From positions 582,001-646,000 of the forward strand of contig JAUSFB010000032.1 in assembly GCA_030651575.1 (NCBI GenBank): 64,000 nt of DNA, in the 5' to 3' direction. A program made the position numbers and the translations under genes. Shown in pieces: positions 10,345-19,955 of this stretch. Below the pieces are notes generated by a model. That model saw only the letters and a program-made list of their open reading frames with translations. It did not search any database and was not told where the DNA came from. This stretch comes from Phaeospirillum sp. Its GTDB lineage: Bacteria > Pseudomonadota > Alphaproteobacteria > Rhodospirillales > Magnetospirillaceae. Numbering within the stretch: the first letter of the stretch is position 1; each line of letters begins with the position of its first letter.

Positions 10345-11370
10345 ATGATCAGGAAGACCCTTGCCGTCGCCGCCGTTGCCGTCGCCGCCATCGCCGTCAC
10401 CGACGCCGCCCAGGCCCGCGACCAGATCCGCATCGTCGGCTCGTCGACCGTTTACCCCTTCTCCACCGCCGTGGCCGAGCAGTTCGGCAAGGCCGGCAAG
10501 TTCAAGACCCCGGTGGTCGAGAGCACCGGCACTGGCGGCGGCATGCGGCTGTTCTGCTCGGGCGTCGGCGAGAACTTCCCCGACATCACCAACGCGTCGC
10601 GCCGCATCACCGCCTCCGAGTTCGAGAATTGCACCAAGAACGGCGTGACCGGCATCACCGAGGTGGTCGTCGGCTTTGACGGCATCGTCTTCATCAACGC
10701 CAAGTCCGGCCCCAAATTCGCCCTGACCCGCGAGCAGATGTACAAGGCCACCGCCAAGGAAGTCCTGGTCGGCGGCAAGCTGACGGCCAATCCCTACAAG
10801 CTCTGGAACGACGTCGATCCGGCACTGCCCAAAGAGCCGATCCTGGTCTATGGCCCGGCCCCGAATCACGGCACCCGCGACGCCTATGTGGAACTGGTGC
10901 TGGACCCGGCCTGCGAGAAGCAGCCCGAGATCAAGGCGCTGGACAAGGACACCCGCAAGAAGGCCTGCCAGACCGTCCGCGAGGACGGCGCCTGGGTCGA
11001 GGTGTCGGAAAATTACACGGTGATTCAGCAAAAGATCACCTCCAACCCGGCCGCCGTGGGCGTGATCACCTTCAGCTATCTGGACCAGAACGCCGACAAG
11101 ATCCAGGCGGCGACGGTGGATGGCAAGACCGCCAGCTTCGACAGCATCGCCAATGGCAGCTATCCGGTGTCGCGTCCGCTGTTCTTCTACGTCAAGAAGC
11201 AGCATGTGGGCATGATCCCCGGCATCAAGGAATATCTGGCCGAGTTCACCGCCGACAAGGCCTGGGGTAAGGAAGGCTATCTGGCCGATAAGGGCCTGAT
11301 CGCGTCCCCCGACGCCCAGCGCAAGGAGCAGGCCGCCAATGCCAAGGCTCTTGGCGACATGAAGATGTAA
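10345..11370 (+). CDS. pstS: Phosphate ABC transporter, periplasmic phosphate-binding protein
   Basis: A 341-residue PstS. A signal peptide (MIRKTLAVAAVAVAAIAV then cleavage near AQA-RDQ) precedes the mature protein, which starts with the phosphate-binding segment IVGSSTVYPFS and has ESTGTGGGMR. It captures inorganic phosphate in the periplasm for PstC/PstA. GGAGGA lies before the ATG at 10345, which gives a clean signal peptide; the frame extends upstream to 10297 without one. It is the first gene of the pst operon and lies directly behind the Pho boxes. Confidence 0.95.
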   Translation: MIRKTLAVAAVAVAAIAVTDAAQARDQIRIVGSSTVYPFSTAVAEQFGKAGKFKTPVVESTGTGGGMRLFCSGVGENFPDITNASRRITASEFENCTKNGVTGITEVVVGFDGIVFINAKSGPKFALTREQMYKATAKEVLVGGKLTANPYKLWNDVDPALPKEPILVYGPAPNHGTRDAYVELVLDPACEKQPEIKALDKDTRKKACQTVREDGAWVEVSENYTVIQQKITSNPAAVGVITFSYLDQNADKIQAATVDGKTASFDSIANGSYPVSRPLFFYVKKQHVGMIPGIKEYLAEFTADKAWGKEGYLADKGLIASPDAQRKEQAANAKALGDMKM

Positions 11371-11378
11371 AATCGGTA

Positions 11379-11405
11379 GAAGGGGGCCGGTTTCCGGCCT
11401 CCTTC
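11379..11405 (+). terminator. Hairpin between pstS and pstC
   Basis: Twelve-base arms GAAGGGGGCCGG and CCGGCCTCCTTC with a TTT loop and one mismatch lie in the 67-bp gap. No strong T-run directly follows (CACACTTTTC). Partial termination or 3' protection here would give more PstS than permease, a common arrangement in binding-protein operons. Confidence 0.5.
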
Positions 11406-11437
11406 ACACTTTTCGCAGATTTCAGGCGCCGCTCCCC

Positions 11438-12811
11438 ATGCAGACTTTGACCCTTGCCGCCATCCTGCTGCTGCTGTCGTCCTTCGCCTTCCGGCTGGGC
11501 CGCAAGCGCGCCTTCGCCGTTTCGGCCCATGAGCCGCGCTCGCTCCACTCCCTGCCGGGTTATTACGGCTCGTGGGTGGCGCTGTGGTGCGGCCTGCCGG
11601 CCTTCGCCGTGCTGATCGCCTGGTTGGCGCTGGAGCCGACGCTGGTGCGCGAACTGGTCATCACTGACCTGCCCGCCGCCATGCAAACACTGCCCGCCGA
11701 GCGCATCGACATCTTGATCAACGAGGTGCGTAACGCCGCCCAGGGGCACGCCACCGCCAATCCCGACCTCGCCGCCGCCGCCGAGCACTATAACCGCCTG
11801 CGTCAGGTCAGCTTCGCCGCCGTCACCGCGATTTCGGTCGCCATCGCCCTGGCGGGCGCCGCCTTCGCCTATCGCCGCGTCCAGCCGGCCCTGCGCGCCC
11901 GCCCCCGGGTCGAGTCCTCCATCACCGTCTTCCTGGTGGCCAGTTCCACCGTCGCCATCTTCACCACCATCGGCATCGTGCTGTCCCTGCTGTTCGAAGC
12001 CTTGCGCTTCTTCCAGATGGTGGGGTTCACCGACTTCCTGTTCGGGCTCAACTGGAGCCCCCAGATGTCCACCCGCTCCGATCAGGTCGGCAGCTCCGGC
12101 GCGTTCGGCATGATCCCGCTGTTCACCGGCACCATGCTGATCAGCCTGATCTCCATGGTGGTCGCCCTGCCGCTGGGCCTGTTCTCGGCCATCTATATGT
12201 CCGAATACGCCCAACCCAGGGTGAGAGCGGTGGCCAAGCCGGCGCTGGAAATCCTGGCCGGCATCCCCACCGTGGTGTTCGGTTTCTTCGCCGTGATCAC
12301 CGTCGCGCCGCTGATCCATTCCGCCGGCGAGATGATCGGCCTGTCGGTGGCATCGGAAAGCGCCCTGGCCGCCGGCTTCGTCATGGGCATCACCCTGATC
12401 CCGCTGATTTCGTCGCTGTCCGACGACGTCATCACCGCCGTGCCCCATTCCCTGCGCGAAGGCGCCTTCGGCCTGGGCGCCACCCGCTCGGAATGCATCC
12501 GCCAGGTGGTGTTGCCCGCAGCCTTGCCCGGCATCGTCGGCGGCGTGCTGCTGGCGGTGTCGCGCGCCATCGGCGAAACCATGATCGTGGTGATGGCCGC
12601 CGGTCTGTCGGCCAAGCTGACCTTCAACCCGCTGGAGGCGGTGACCACCGTCACGGTGCAGATCGTCACCCTGCTGGTGGGCGATACCGAATTCGACAGC
12701 CCAAAAACACTGGCGGCGTTCGCGCTTGGCCTGATGCTGTTCGCCATCACGCTGGCCCTGAATGTCGTCGCCCTTCATATCGTTCAGAAATACCGGGAAA
12801 AGTATGACTGA
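11438..12811 (+). CDS. pstC: Phosphate ABC transporter permease PstC
   Basis: A 457-residue inner-membrane permease, longer than E. coli PstC (about 320) because of an N-terminal extension: a first membrane helix (residues 1-20), another near 47-70, a soluble segment (about 75-125) and a further helix. This extended N-terminus is common in alphaproteobacterial PstC. The BPD transport core follows with the EAA-type loop LREGAFGLGATRSECIRQVV. It pairs with PstA to form the phosphate channel. Its stop overlaps the pstA start, showing translational coupling. Confidence 0.93.
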   Translation: MQTLTLAAILLLLSSFAFRLGRKRAFAVSAHEPRSLHSLPGYYGSWVALWCGLPAFAVLIAWLALEPTLVRELVITDLPAAMQTLPAERIDILINEVRNAAQGHATANPDLAAAAEHYNRLRQVSFAAVTAISVAIALAGAAFAYRRVQPALRARPRVESSITVFLVASSTVAIFTTIGIVLSLLFEALRFFQMVGFTDFLFGLNWSPQMSTRSDQVGSSGAFGMIPLFTGTMLISLISMVVALPLGLFSAIYMSEYAQPRVRAVAKPALEILAGIPTVVFGFFAVITVAPLIHSAGEMIGLSVASESALAAGFVMGITLIPLISSLSDDVITAVPHSLREGAFGLGATRSECIRQVVLPAALPGIVGGVLLAVSRAIGETMIVVMAAGLSAKLTFNPLEAVTTVTVQIVTLLVGDTEFDSPKTLAAFALGLMLFAITLALNVVALHIVQKYREKYD

Positions 12812-14105
12812 GATGATCCAGACCACCGCCACCCGCACAGCGGAAACCGTGGCCGCCCGATTGAACCGTCGCTATACCGCCGAGCGCCGCTTCCGCGCCC
12901 TGGGACTGGGAGCCATCCTGCTTTCGGTAGGCTTTCTGGCCGTCTTGCTGGGCAGTATCGTCGACAAGGGCTGGACCGGCTTTCTCCAGACCCAGATCGC
13001 GGTCGAGATCGCCTTCGATCCCCAGGTCATCGACCCGGAGGGCACCCGCGACCCCGCCACCCTCGACACCGCCGACTACGCCGCCCTGGTCCGGGCCGGC
13101 ATGGCGGCCCGTCTGTCGCCGGAGGCCGACCGCGCCACCCGGCGCGACCTCTCGGCCCTGGTCAGCACCATGGCGGCCGATCAGCTGCGCGCCATGGTCA
13201 CCGCCGATCCGGCCCTGATCGGATCGCGCGCCACCCTGTGGCTGCTGGCCTCGGACAAGCTGGACATGGTGGTCAAGGGCCAGGTGCCGCGCCAGGTGGG
13301 GGCCGCCGGCAATGCCCTCAACGACCGCCAACTCGGCTGGTTGGCCGACTTGGAGCAGGCCCACCAGACCCGCAAGACCTTCAACACCACATTCTTCACC
13401 GCCGGCGATTCCCGCGCGCCGGAACAGGCCGGCATCTGGGGCGCGGTGGTGGGCTCGTTCTTCTCGCTAGCCATCACCTTGCTGGTCAGCTTTCCGCTAG
13501 GCGTCGCCACCGCCGTCTATCTGGAGGAATTCGCCCCGATCAACCGCTGGACCAACCTGATCGAGGTCAATATCAACAATCTGGCCGCCGTACCATCGGT
13601 AGTGTTCGGATTACTGGGGCTGGCGGTGTTCCTCAACGTCTTCCACATGCCGCGCTCGGCACCGCTGGTGGGCGGTCTGGTGCTGGCGCTGATCTGCCTG
13701 CCCACCATCATCATCGCCGGCCGCGCCGCGTTGAAGGCGGTGCCGCCGTCGATCCGCCAGGCCGCCGCCGGGCTGGGGGCGTCGCCGTTACAGATCGTCG
13801 CCCATCACGTCCTGCCCCTGGCCATGCCGGGCATGCTGACCGGCACCATCCTCGGCATGGCCCGCGCCCTGGGCGAGACCGCGCCGCTGCTGATGATCGG
13901 CATGGTCGCCTTCATCGTCGACATCCCCAAAAGCCCGCTGGACCCCTCGGCGGTGCTGCCGGTGCAGATCTATCTGTGGGCCGGCAGCCCGGAGCGGGCC
14001 TTCGTGGAAAAGACCTCGGCGGCGATCATGGTGCTGTTGCTGTTCCTGGTGTCCATGAACATGGTCGCCATCGTCTTACGCAAAAAATTCGAACGTCGGT
14101 GGTAG
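12804..14105 (+). CDS. pstA: Phosphate ABC transporter permease PstA
   Basis: A 433-residue permease. An N-terminal helix (about residues 35-55) and a large periplasmic domain to about residue 200 (DUF3333-type region of proteobacterial PstA) precede the transport core, whose coupling loop reads [20 protein letters not shown] chose the ATG at 12804, which overlaps the pstC stop by eight bases; the frame opens further upstream inside pstC. It is the second channel subunit. Confidence 0.93.
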   Translation: MTEMIQTTATRTAETVAARLNRRYTAERRFRALGLGAILLSVGFLAVLLGSIVDKGWTGFLQTQIAVEIAFDPQVIDPEGTRDPATLDTADYAALVRAGMAARLSPEADRATRRDLSALVSTMAADQLRAMVTADPALIGSRATLWLLASDKLDMVVKGQVPRQVGAAGNALNDRQLGWLADLEQAHQTRKTFNTTFFTAGDSRAPEQAGIWGAVVGSFFSLAITLLVSFPLGVATAVYLEEFAPINRWTNLIEVNINNLAAVPSVVFGLLGLAVFLNVFHMPRSAPLVGGLVLALICLPTIIIAGRAALKAVPPSIRQAAAGLGASPLQIVAHHVLPLAMPGMLTGTILGMARALGETAPLLMIGMVAFIVDIPKSPLDPSAVLPVQIYLWAGSPERAFVEKTSAAIMVLLLFLVSMNMVAIVLRKKFERRW

Positions 14106-14109
14106 ATCA

Positions 14110-14895
14110 ATGACCCTGAATGTCGTCTTGCCTCAAAGCTCCACCAAGGTCCGCGCCACGGCGCTGGACGTCCACTATGGCGACAAACAAGCCCTGTTCG
14201 GGGTCGATCTCGATATCCGGGCGGGGGAGGTCACCGCCCTGATCGGCCCGTCGGGCTGTGGCAAGTCCACCTTCCTGCGCTGTATCAACCGCATGAACGA
14301 TCTGGTCGAGGGCGCGCGGGTCAGCGGCAGCCTGACCATCGACGGCTCGGATATCTATGACCGGACCATCGATGTGGTGCAACTGCGCGCCCGCGTCGGC
14401 ATGGTGTTCCAAAAGCCCAATCCGTTCCCAAAGTCCATCTACGACAACGTCGCCTATGGCCCACGCATCCACGGGCTGGCCCAAGATCAGGCCGAGTTGG
14501 ACGACATCGTCATGACCAGCCTGGAAAAGGCCGGCCTGCTGAACGAGGTCAAGGACCGCCTGCTGGAGACCGGAACCAGCCTGTCGGGTGGTCAGCAACA
14601 GCGCCTGTGCATCGCGCGCGCCATCGCGGTCGAGCCCGAGGTGATCTTGATGGACGAGCCGTGCTCGGCGCTGGACCCCATCGCCACCGCCAAGGTCGAG
14701 GAACTGATCGACGAGCTGCGCGAGAACTTCACCATCGTCATCGTCACCCATTCCATGCAGCAGGCGGCCCGCGTCTCGCAGCGCACCGCCTTCTTCCATC
14801 TGGGCAAGGTGATCGAAATCGGCGACACCGAACAGATCTTCACCAATCCGCAACAGCCCCTGACCCAGGGCTATATCACCGGCAGGTTCGGCTGA
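14110..14895 (+). CDS. pstB: Phosphate ABC transporter ATP-binding protein
   Basis: A 261-residue ABC ATPase with Walker [11 protein letters not shown]-loop region [10 protein letters not shown] (a PstB hallmark), signature LSGGQQQR and Walker B VILMDEP followed by the H-loop TH. It drives phosphate import through PstCA. It begins four bases after the pstA stop and its TGA overlaps the phoU ATG (TGATG). Confidence 0.97.
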   Translation: MTLNVVLPQSSTKVRATALDVHYGDKQALFGVDLDIRAGEVTALIGPSGCGKSTFLRCINRMNDLVEGARVSGSLTIDGSDIYDRTIDVVQLRARVGMVFQKPNPFPKSIYDNVAYGPRIHGLAQDQAELDDIVMTSLEKAGLLNEVKDRLLETGTSLSGGQQQRLCIARAIAVEPEVILMDEPCSALDPIATAKVEELIDELRENFTIVIVTHSMQQAARVSQRTAFFHLGKVIEIGDTEQIFTNPQQPLTQGYITGRFG

Positions 14896-15590
14896 TGAGC
14901 GAGCATACCGTCAAATCCTACGACGAAGAACTGGCCCACCTGACCAATATCCTCGCCCGCATGGGCGGTATGGCCGAAGCGCAACTCGGCGCCGCCATCC
15001 AGGCCCTGGCCCGACGCGACGACGACCTGGCCCAGCGCGTGATCGACGGCGATGGCCGGATCGACGAACTGGACCAGGAAATCCAGACCTTCGCAGTGCG
15101 CCTGCTGGCCCTGCGTCAGCCCATGGCCGGCGATCTGCGCCAGATCGTCGGCGCGCTCAACATCTCGGGCGAGATCGAGCGCATCGGCGACTACGCCGCC
15201 AACCTGGGCAAACGCTGCCTCGTCCTCAACCACCTGCCGGTCACCGCGCCGGTGGCCGGAGTGGTCCGGCTGGCCGAGCTGGTGCGCGGGCTGGTCAAGG
15301 ACATCCTGGACGCCTATCTCGAACGCGACGTGGAAAAAGCCATCCGCGTCTGGAGTCGGGACGAGGAAGTCGATGAAATGTACAATGCGGTGTTTCGCGA
15401 CCTGATCGATCAGATGACCAACGACTCGGGCACCATCACCGCCTCGACCCATCTGCTGTTCATCGCCAAGAATATCGAACGGATCGGCGACCATGCCACC
15501 AATATCGCCGAGACCCTGCACTTTCAGATTCTCGGAACCCAGCCCAAGGGCCTGAGGCCCAAGGGCAACACCGTCGGAGCCCCGGAATGA
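14895..15590 (+). CDS. phoU: Phosphate signalling regulator PhoU
   Basis: A 231-residue, all-helical protein with two PhoU repeats; each has the metal-binding pattern, seen as EIERIGDYAAN near residue 95 and KNIERIGDHATN near residue 197. PhoU links Pst transport state to the PhoR/PhoB phosphorelay and restrains PhoB activation when phosphate is plentiful. The ATG overlaps the pstB stop, and its own stop overlaps the phoB ATG, so expression is tightly coupled. Confidence 0.95.
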   Translation: MSEHTVKSYDEELAHLTNILARMGGMAEAQLGAAIQALARRDDDLAQRVIDGDGRIDELDQEIQTFAVRLLALRQPMAGDLRQIVGALNISGEIERIGDYAANLGKRCLVLNHLPVTAPVAGVVRLAELVRGLVKDILDAYLERDVEKAIRVWSRDEEVDEMYNAVFRDLIDQMTNDSGTITASTHLLFIAKNIERIGDHATNIAETLHFQILGTQPKGLRPKGNTVGAPE

Positions 15591-16315
15591 CCGTACGCGA
15601 CACCGGCTCACCCAGTCAGATGAAGCCGCTGATTCTGATCGTCGAGGACGAAGCCTCGCTGGTCACCCTGCTGCGCTACAATCTGGAGAAGGAAGGCTAT
15701 CGCGTCTGCGAGGCCGTCGACGGCGAGGAGGCTCTGACCATGCTGGCCGAGCGCAAACCCGATCTGGTGCTGCTGGACTGGATGCTGCCATCCCTGTCGG
15801 GGATCGAGGTCTGCCGCCAGATCCGCCGCAAACCCGCCACCCGCGACCTGCCGGTGATCATGCTGACCGCGCGGGGCGAGGAAGGCGACAAGATTCGCGG
15901 CCTCAACACCGGCGCCGACGACTACCTGACCAAGCCGTTCTCGCTGCCCGAATTGCTGGCCCGCGTCCGCGCCCTGCTGCGCCGTGCCCAGCCGGTCCAA
16001 CAAAAGGGCTTCCTGACCTGGGGCGATATCAGCATGGATCTGGCCGCCCACCGCGTCACCCGTGGCGGCGTCCCCGTCCATCTCGGCCCCACCGAGTTCC
16101 GCCTGCTGCAATTCTTCCTGCAACACCCCGGCACGGTGTTCTCGCGCGAGGAGCTGCTGGATGCGGTCTGGGGGCCGGACATCTATGTGGAACCCCGCAC
16201 GGTGGACGTCCATATCCGCCGGCTGCGCAAGGCGCTGAACTGCGACACCGAAAGCGACATCATCCGCACGGTTCGCGCCGCCGGCTACGCCTTGGACGCG
16301 GAATCAGCCGCCTAG
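15587..16315 (+). CDS. phoB: Phosphate regulon response regulator PhoB
   Basis: A 242-residue OmpR-family regulator. The receiver has the acidic pocket VEDE, the phospho-acceptor in VLLDWMLP and the conserved Lys in TKPFSLPELLARV; the C-terminal winged helix ends VDVHIRRLRKAL and IRTVRAAGYAL. PhoB binds Pho boxes, here those before pstS, making the operon autoregulated. The ATG at 15587 overlaps the phoU stop by four bases; an in-frame ATG at 15620 (MKPLILIVEDE) matches the usual PhoB start but lacks a ribosome site. No PhoR kinase gene is in the window. Confidence 0.93.
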   Translation: MTVRDTGSPSQMKPLILIVEDEASLVTLLRYNLEKEGYRVCEAVDGEEALTMLAERKPDLVLLDWMLPSLSGIEVCRQIRRKPATRDLPVIMLTARGEEGDKIRGLNTGADDYLTKPFSLPELLARVRALLRRAQPVQQKGFLTWGDISMDLAAHRVTRGGVPVHLGPTEFRLLQFFLQHPGTVFSREELLDAVWGPDIYVEPRTVDVHIRRLRKALNCDTESDIIRTVRAAGYALDAESAA

Positions 16316-16344
16316 GGTAAAGTGTCTACAGACCTTACACATAG

Positions 16345-17391
16345 TTGCCCCCGGCGCCCCTCCTGCGGCATGATGCGGCGATGGTCGGGGGGCAATCGGT
16401 GTTCAAAAACGTCTGGAAGCTGGTTCTAGGCATGGCTGTCGCCGTGGCGTGGCCGCTTTGCGCCGACGCCCGGACCTGGACCGCGTCCCATCAATTCCCC
16501 GTCGGCGACCCTCGCGATCAGGAGCTGCGGATTCTGGCCCGCGACGTGGCCAAGGCGGGGCTCGACATCAAGATCTTTCCGGCGGCCTCGCTGCTGCGGC
16601 CCAGGGATCAGTGGAACGGCCTGCAGAATGGCAGCGTTGATCTGGTCTTCACCCCCGCCGACTATCTGGTCGAACAGTTCCCGCAGCTGGCGGCGCTATC
16701 GCTGCCGGGCCTGATCCGCACTCATGCCCAGGCCGTCAAGATCGGCGCGTCGGCCCCCATGCGCGAACTCCGCCGACAGATCGAGGCCGAAGGCGTGATG
16801 ATCCTGGCCGATTCCTGGGTGGCCGGAGCCATCGGCGGTCGTGGAAAATGTATCCTGACCCCCGACGATACCCGAGGGCTGCGGGCGCGGACCATCGGCC
16901 GCTACATGGCGGATTGCTGGACCGCCGCCGGTGCGATCCCGGTTCCCGCCCCGACGACCTCCGACATGCTGGCGACCCTGCTGGACAACGACCTGATCGA
17001 TATCGCCAATACCAGCGTCACCACCATGCTGATGCTGCGGATGCAACGTAAATTCACCTGCCTGACCATCCCTGGCGAGGCCGGCGCCTTGTGGTATCTG
17101 TGGGAACCGATTCTGATCTCCAAACGCCGCTTCGAAGCCTTGGACGAACCCCGCCGTCAAGCATTGCTGGCGGCGGGGGCGCGGGCTCAGGAAAGCATGG
17201 CTGCCACCCATTCGCAGATCGAACGGCGGCTGGCGGGAGACTTCCTGGCCTCCGGCGTCGAGGTGGTCAGCATGGACGCGGACTCCCTGGCGGCCTGGCA
17301 CAAACTGGCGCGGCGTACCGCCTGGAGGCTGTACCGTGAGCAGGTGCCGGGCGGAGCCGACCTGTTGGACAAACTACAAGCGGTGGAATGA
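16345..17391 (+). CDS. TRAP-type (DctP-like) periplasmic substrate-binding protein, orphan
   Basis: Up to 348 residues. After a signal peptide (hydrophobic segment ending near ADA-RTW) the mature part starts TWTASHQFPVGDP and continues with the DctP-type pattern ADYLVEQFPQLAALSLPG and RGLRARTIGRYM, as in TRAP receptors for carboxylates. No DctQ/DctM membrane subunits are nearby, so it may serve a distant transporter or a sensor kinase. The start is uncertain: 16345, or ATG 16381 (MVGGQSVFK), which gives a shorter signal peptide. Its stop overlaps the methyltransferase start. Confidence 0.75.
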   Translation: MPPAPLLRHDAAMVGGQSVFKNVWKLVLGMAVAVAWPLCADARTWTASHQFPVGDPRDQELRILARDVAKAGLDIKIFPAASLLRPRDQWNGLQNGSVDLVFTPADYLVEQFPQLAALSLPGLIRTHAQAVKIGASAPMRELRRQIEAEGVMILADSWVAGAIGGRGKCILTPDDTRGLRARTIGRYMADCWTAAGAIPVPAPTTSDMLATLLDNDLIDIANTSVTTMLMLRMQRKFTCLTIPGEAGALWYLWEPILISKRRFEALDEPRRQALLAAGARAQESMAATHSQIERRLAGDFLASGVEVVSMDADSLAAWHKLARRTAWRLYREQVPGGADLLDKLQAVE

Positions 17392-18077
17392 TGAAGGAAA
17401 CCAGCAAGGCGCTGTCGCGACGCCTCCACCTTCCCGACTTCGCCACCCACTATTTCGTCGGCCAGGGGCTGGATATCGGAGGCGCCGCCGACCCCATCGG
17501 TCAATATGGCGAAGTCTTGCCCGGCATGAAGGCGTCGCGGGTCTGGGATCTGCCCGATGGCGACCCCCAATACCTCACCGGTCTGGCCGACAACACCTTT
17601 GACTTCATCCATGCCAGCCATATGCTGCAACGTATGCCAGACCCGCGCGAGGCGCTGCGGCATTGGTTCCGGGTCTTGAAGCCCGGCGGCCATATGATCC
17701 TGCTGGTGCCGGACGAGGATATGTACGAGCAGGGATTCTGGCCCAGCCGCTACAACCACGACAACCGCTGGACCTTCACCGTGTTCAAGGCCAAATCCTG
17801 GAGCCCGGTGTCGCTTAACCTGATCGAGGTGATACAGGTTCTGGGGGCTTTGGCCGATATCCGCCGCATGGATGTACTGGGGGGCAGCTATCGCCACGGC
17901 CTGCCGCGCTTTGACCAGACCCTGACCCCGGTGGCCGAAAGCGCCATCGAACTGGTGATCCGCAAACGTCCCCAGGACGAAGCCGTCGCCGGCGGCCGGA
18001 TCAATCCCGACGGCCGGATGACGCCGGCCGACGTCTACATCCTGACCGGCCTGAAGGTCGAAGCGCCAAGGACCTGA
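17388..18077 (+). CDS. Class I SAM-dependent methyltransferase (methyltransferase type 11-like)
   Basis: A 229-residue protein with a Rossmann methyltransferase pattern: GLDIGGAADP as the SAM motif I, an acidic WDLPDGD, FDFIHASHMLQRMPDP as motif II, and ALRHWFRVLKPGGHMILLVPDE as motif III. The ATG at 17388 overlaps the stop of the TRAP receptor (ATGATG), so translation is coupled. The region after motif III (DMYEQGFWPSRYNHDNRW) resembles methyltransferases near glycan or lipid biosynthesis genes, but the substrate is unknown. Confidence 0.8.
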   Translation: MMKETSKALSRRLHLPDFATHYFVGQGLDIGGAADPIGQYGEVLPGMKASRVWDLPDGDPQYLTGLADNTFDFIHASHMLQRMPDPREALRHWFRVLKPGGHMILLVPDEDMYEQGFWPSRYNHDNRWTFTVFKAKSWSPVSLNLIEVIQVLGALADIRRMDVLGGSYRHGLPRFDQTLTPVAESAIELVIRKRPQDEAVAGGRINPDGRMTPADVYILTGLKVEAPRT

Positions 18078-18088
18078 CCGCGCCCGCC

Positions 18089-18928
18089 CTACCCTTCCAA
18101 AAACGCCTCCAGCACCGAAATCTGGCTGGGAACGTTCAGCATGGGCGCGTGACCGCAGCCCGGCACCGTCACCAGCTTGCCGCCAGGACCGCGACGGGTC
18201 ATTTCCTCGGCGACTTCGGGCAGCAGAACATCGGACGTCTCCCCGCGCAGGATCAGTGTTGGGCATACGACTCCGTCCCAGATCGGCCAATAGTTCAGGT
18301 TGTCGGGCTGATCGGCGAAGACCCGCATGATCTCTGGATCGTAATGAACGGTAATCCGCCCGTCATCGCGCCGGCGGGCCGATGTCTCGGCCATGCTGCG
18401 CCATTCCTGATCGGACAGGGCGCCGAAAGGAAGATAGATCTGCCGAAGAAAGACCTCCAACTCGCGCATATCGGCAAAGCTGGGCCGTGCCGTCACATAG
18501 GCGCGGATCCGGGTGATCGCCACCGGATTGGGCCGGGGGCCGATATCGTTCAGGACCAGACGCTCGACACACCGCTTCAACGGACCGGAGGCCAGCATCA
18601 TCCCCAGCAACCCGCCCATGGAAGTGCCAACCCATTTGCAACGCTCGACCCCAAGCCGTTGCAGCAGCGCCGCCGCCTGAACCGTATAGGCGTCATAGGT
18701 GTAGTCGTGATTGGGGTCGCGAGACCAACTCGATAGACCTCGGCCGATGGTGTCGGGACAGATCACCCGATAGCGCGAGGAGAAATGCTTCGCCGCCACG
18801 TCGAAGTCGCGACCGGTCCGGGCCAGCCCGTGCCACATCACCAGCACCGGCGCATCCGGCGCCCCCCATTCGCTGACGTGAAGCTCCTGGCCGCCGACTT
18901 CATGGTAATACGAGCGTCGTCCGGTCAT
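18089..18928 (-). CDS. Alpha/beta-fold hydrolase
   Basis: A 279-residue alpha/beta hydrolase. The oxyanion segment is WHGLARTGRDF, the nucleophile elbow VGTSMGG, and the histidine sits in VPGCGHAPMLN near the C-terminus. I chose the ATG at 18928 (MTGRRSYYHE) because an AGGGGG ribosome site precedes it; the frame is open to 18979 but would run through the hairpin at 18951-18983. It converges with the methyltransferase, the stops lying 11 bp apart. Substrate unknown. Confidence 0.82.
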   Translation of the reverse strand: MTGRRSYYHEVGGQELHVSEWGAPDAPVLVMWHGLARTGRDFDVAAKHFSSRYRVICPDTIGRGLSSWSRDPNHDYTYDAYTVQAAALLQRLGVERCKWVGTSMGGLLGMMLASGPLKRCVERLVLNDIGPRPNPVAITRIRAYVTARPSFADMRELEVFLRQIYLPFGALSDQEWRSMAETSARRRDDGRITVHYDPEIMRVFADQPDNLNYWPIWDGVVCPTLILRGETSDVLLPEVAEEMTRRGPGGKLVTVPGCGHAPMLNVPSQISVLEAFLEG

Positions 18929-18950
18929 GAGGAGCCCCCTGCTGCATGAT

Positions 18951-18983
18951 CCAAATGGCGCGCCCCCCGGACGCGCCATTTGG
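18951..18983 (-). terminator. Long hairpin between the universal stress protein gene and the hydrolase
   Basis: Perfect 12-bp arms CCAAATGGCGCG and CGCGCCATTTGG enclose a 9-base loop. It lies 56 bp past the stop of the minus-strand usp gene and 23 bp before the hydrolase start, so it probably separates the two transcripts. No T-run follows. Confidence 0.55.
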
Positions 18984-19038
18984 TCATTGTCTCCGACAAA
19001 GCATCACGACGCAACGGCCCCAAGAAGAACCACAACGA

Positions 19039-19866
19039 TTAATGACTGATCATAACCGGAACGGTCATATGCCCCAACAGATGCCGGGTCGCCCCGCCCA
19101 TGACCAGCTCACGCAGGCGCGAGCGACCGTATCCGCCCATGACGATCAGATCGGAATCCTCGTCGGCGGCCCGGCTAAGCAACATCTCCCCGACCTCCAG
19201 ATCATCGGAGGCGATGTGTTCGCACACCGCGTTGATGCCGTGGCGCGATAGATGCAGACAGATATCGGCGCCGGGAATGTCGCCATGCCCCGCCATGCCG
19301 TGGCCGGGATTGATGGCAAGGACATGGACGATGTCGGCCTGTTCGAGCAGCGGCAAGGCGTCATGAACCGCGCGGGTCGCCTCCCGACTGGCATTCCACG
19401 CCACCAGAACCCGCCGGCCCACCGTCGGGAACCGACCGGCATAGGGGACCACCAAGACCGGCCGCCCCACCGCCAACACCAGGGAATCAGCCAGAGGAGG
19501 CCCCCCTTCCTCCTCGGTGGAGGTCTGACCGATGACGACGAGATCGCAATACCGGGCGTGCAGCGACAAGGTCTCGACCAAATTGCCGCCGACATCGCGC
19601 CATTCAACGGAGGTTCCGGGAACGACAAGACGCGACTCGACCAAGACCCTGGCCTTGGCGGCCGCCTCGGCATCGCCATGGGCCAGAATCGTGTCCATTT
19701 CGCCGCCCAGTTGTGCGGTGACCACCGTGGGCAACGCCGTTCGGGTCCGAACGTTCAGCGCCACCAGATGGGCTTGATGGGAAACAGCCAGCCCCAGCGC
19801 CAAATCCAACCGGACAGCGGCGCGGGCCGTATCGTCCACATGGACGAGGATATCCTTGAAGGCCAT
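19039..19866 (-). CDS. Universal stress protein, tandem UspA domains
   Basis: A 275-residue protein with two UspA-type halves. The first starts KDILVHVDDTARAAVRLDLAL; the second starts VGRRVLVAWNASREATRAVHDALP and ends with the ATP-binding pattern LIVMGGYGRSRLRELVMGGATRHLL. A GxxGxxG-S/T motif is clear in the C-terminal half and degenerate in the first (VIGQTSTEEEGG). Such proteins are cytoplasmic nucleotide-binding stress-survival factors. AGGGGGA precedes the ATG. It is monocistronic by context. Confidence 0.9.
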   Translation of the reverse strand: MAFKDILVHVDDTARAAVRLDLALGLAVSHQAHLVALNVRTRTALPTVVTAQLGGEMDTILAHGDAEAAAKARVLVESRLVVPGTSVEWRDVGGNLVETLSLHARYCDLVVIGQTSTEEEGGPPLADSLVLAVGRPVLVVPYAGRFPTVGRRVLVAWNASREATRAVHDALPLLEQADIVHVLAINPGHGMAGHGDIPGADICLHLSRHGINAVCEHIASDDLEVGEMLLSRAADEDSDLIVMGGYGRSRLRELVMGGATRHLLGHMTVPVMISH

Positions 19867-19955
19867 CGCATCCCCCTTGTCTATCGCCCATCCCCCTCAT
19901 CCTAGGCCAACAAGGAGACGGGCGCCATTGTGCCAAGGGGAGACTCAGACCTGCG

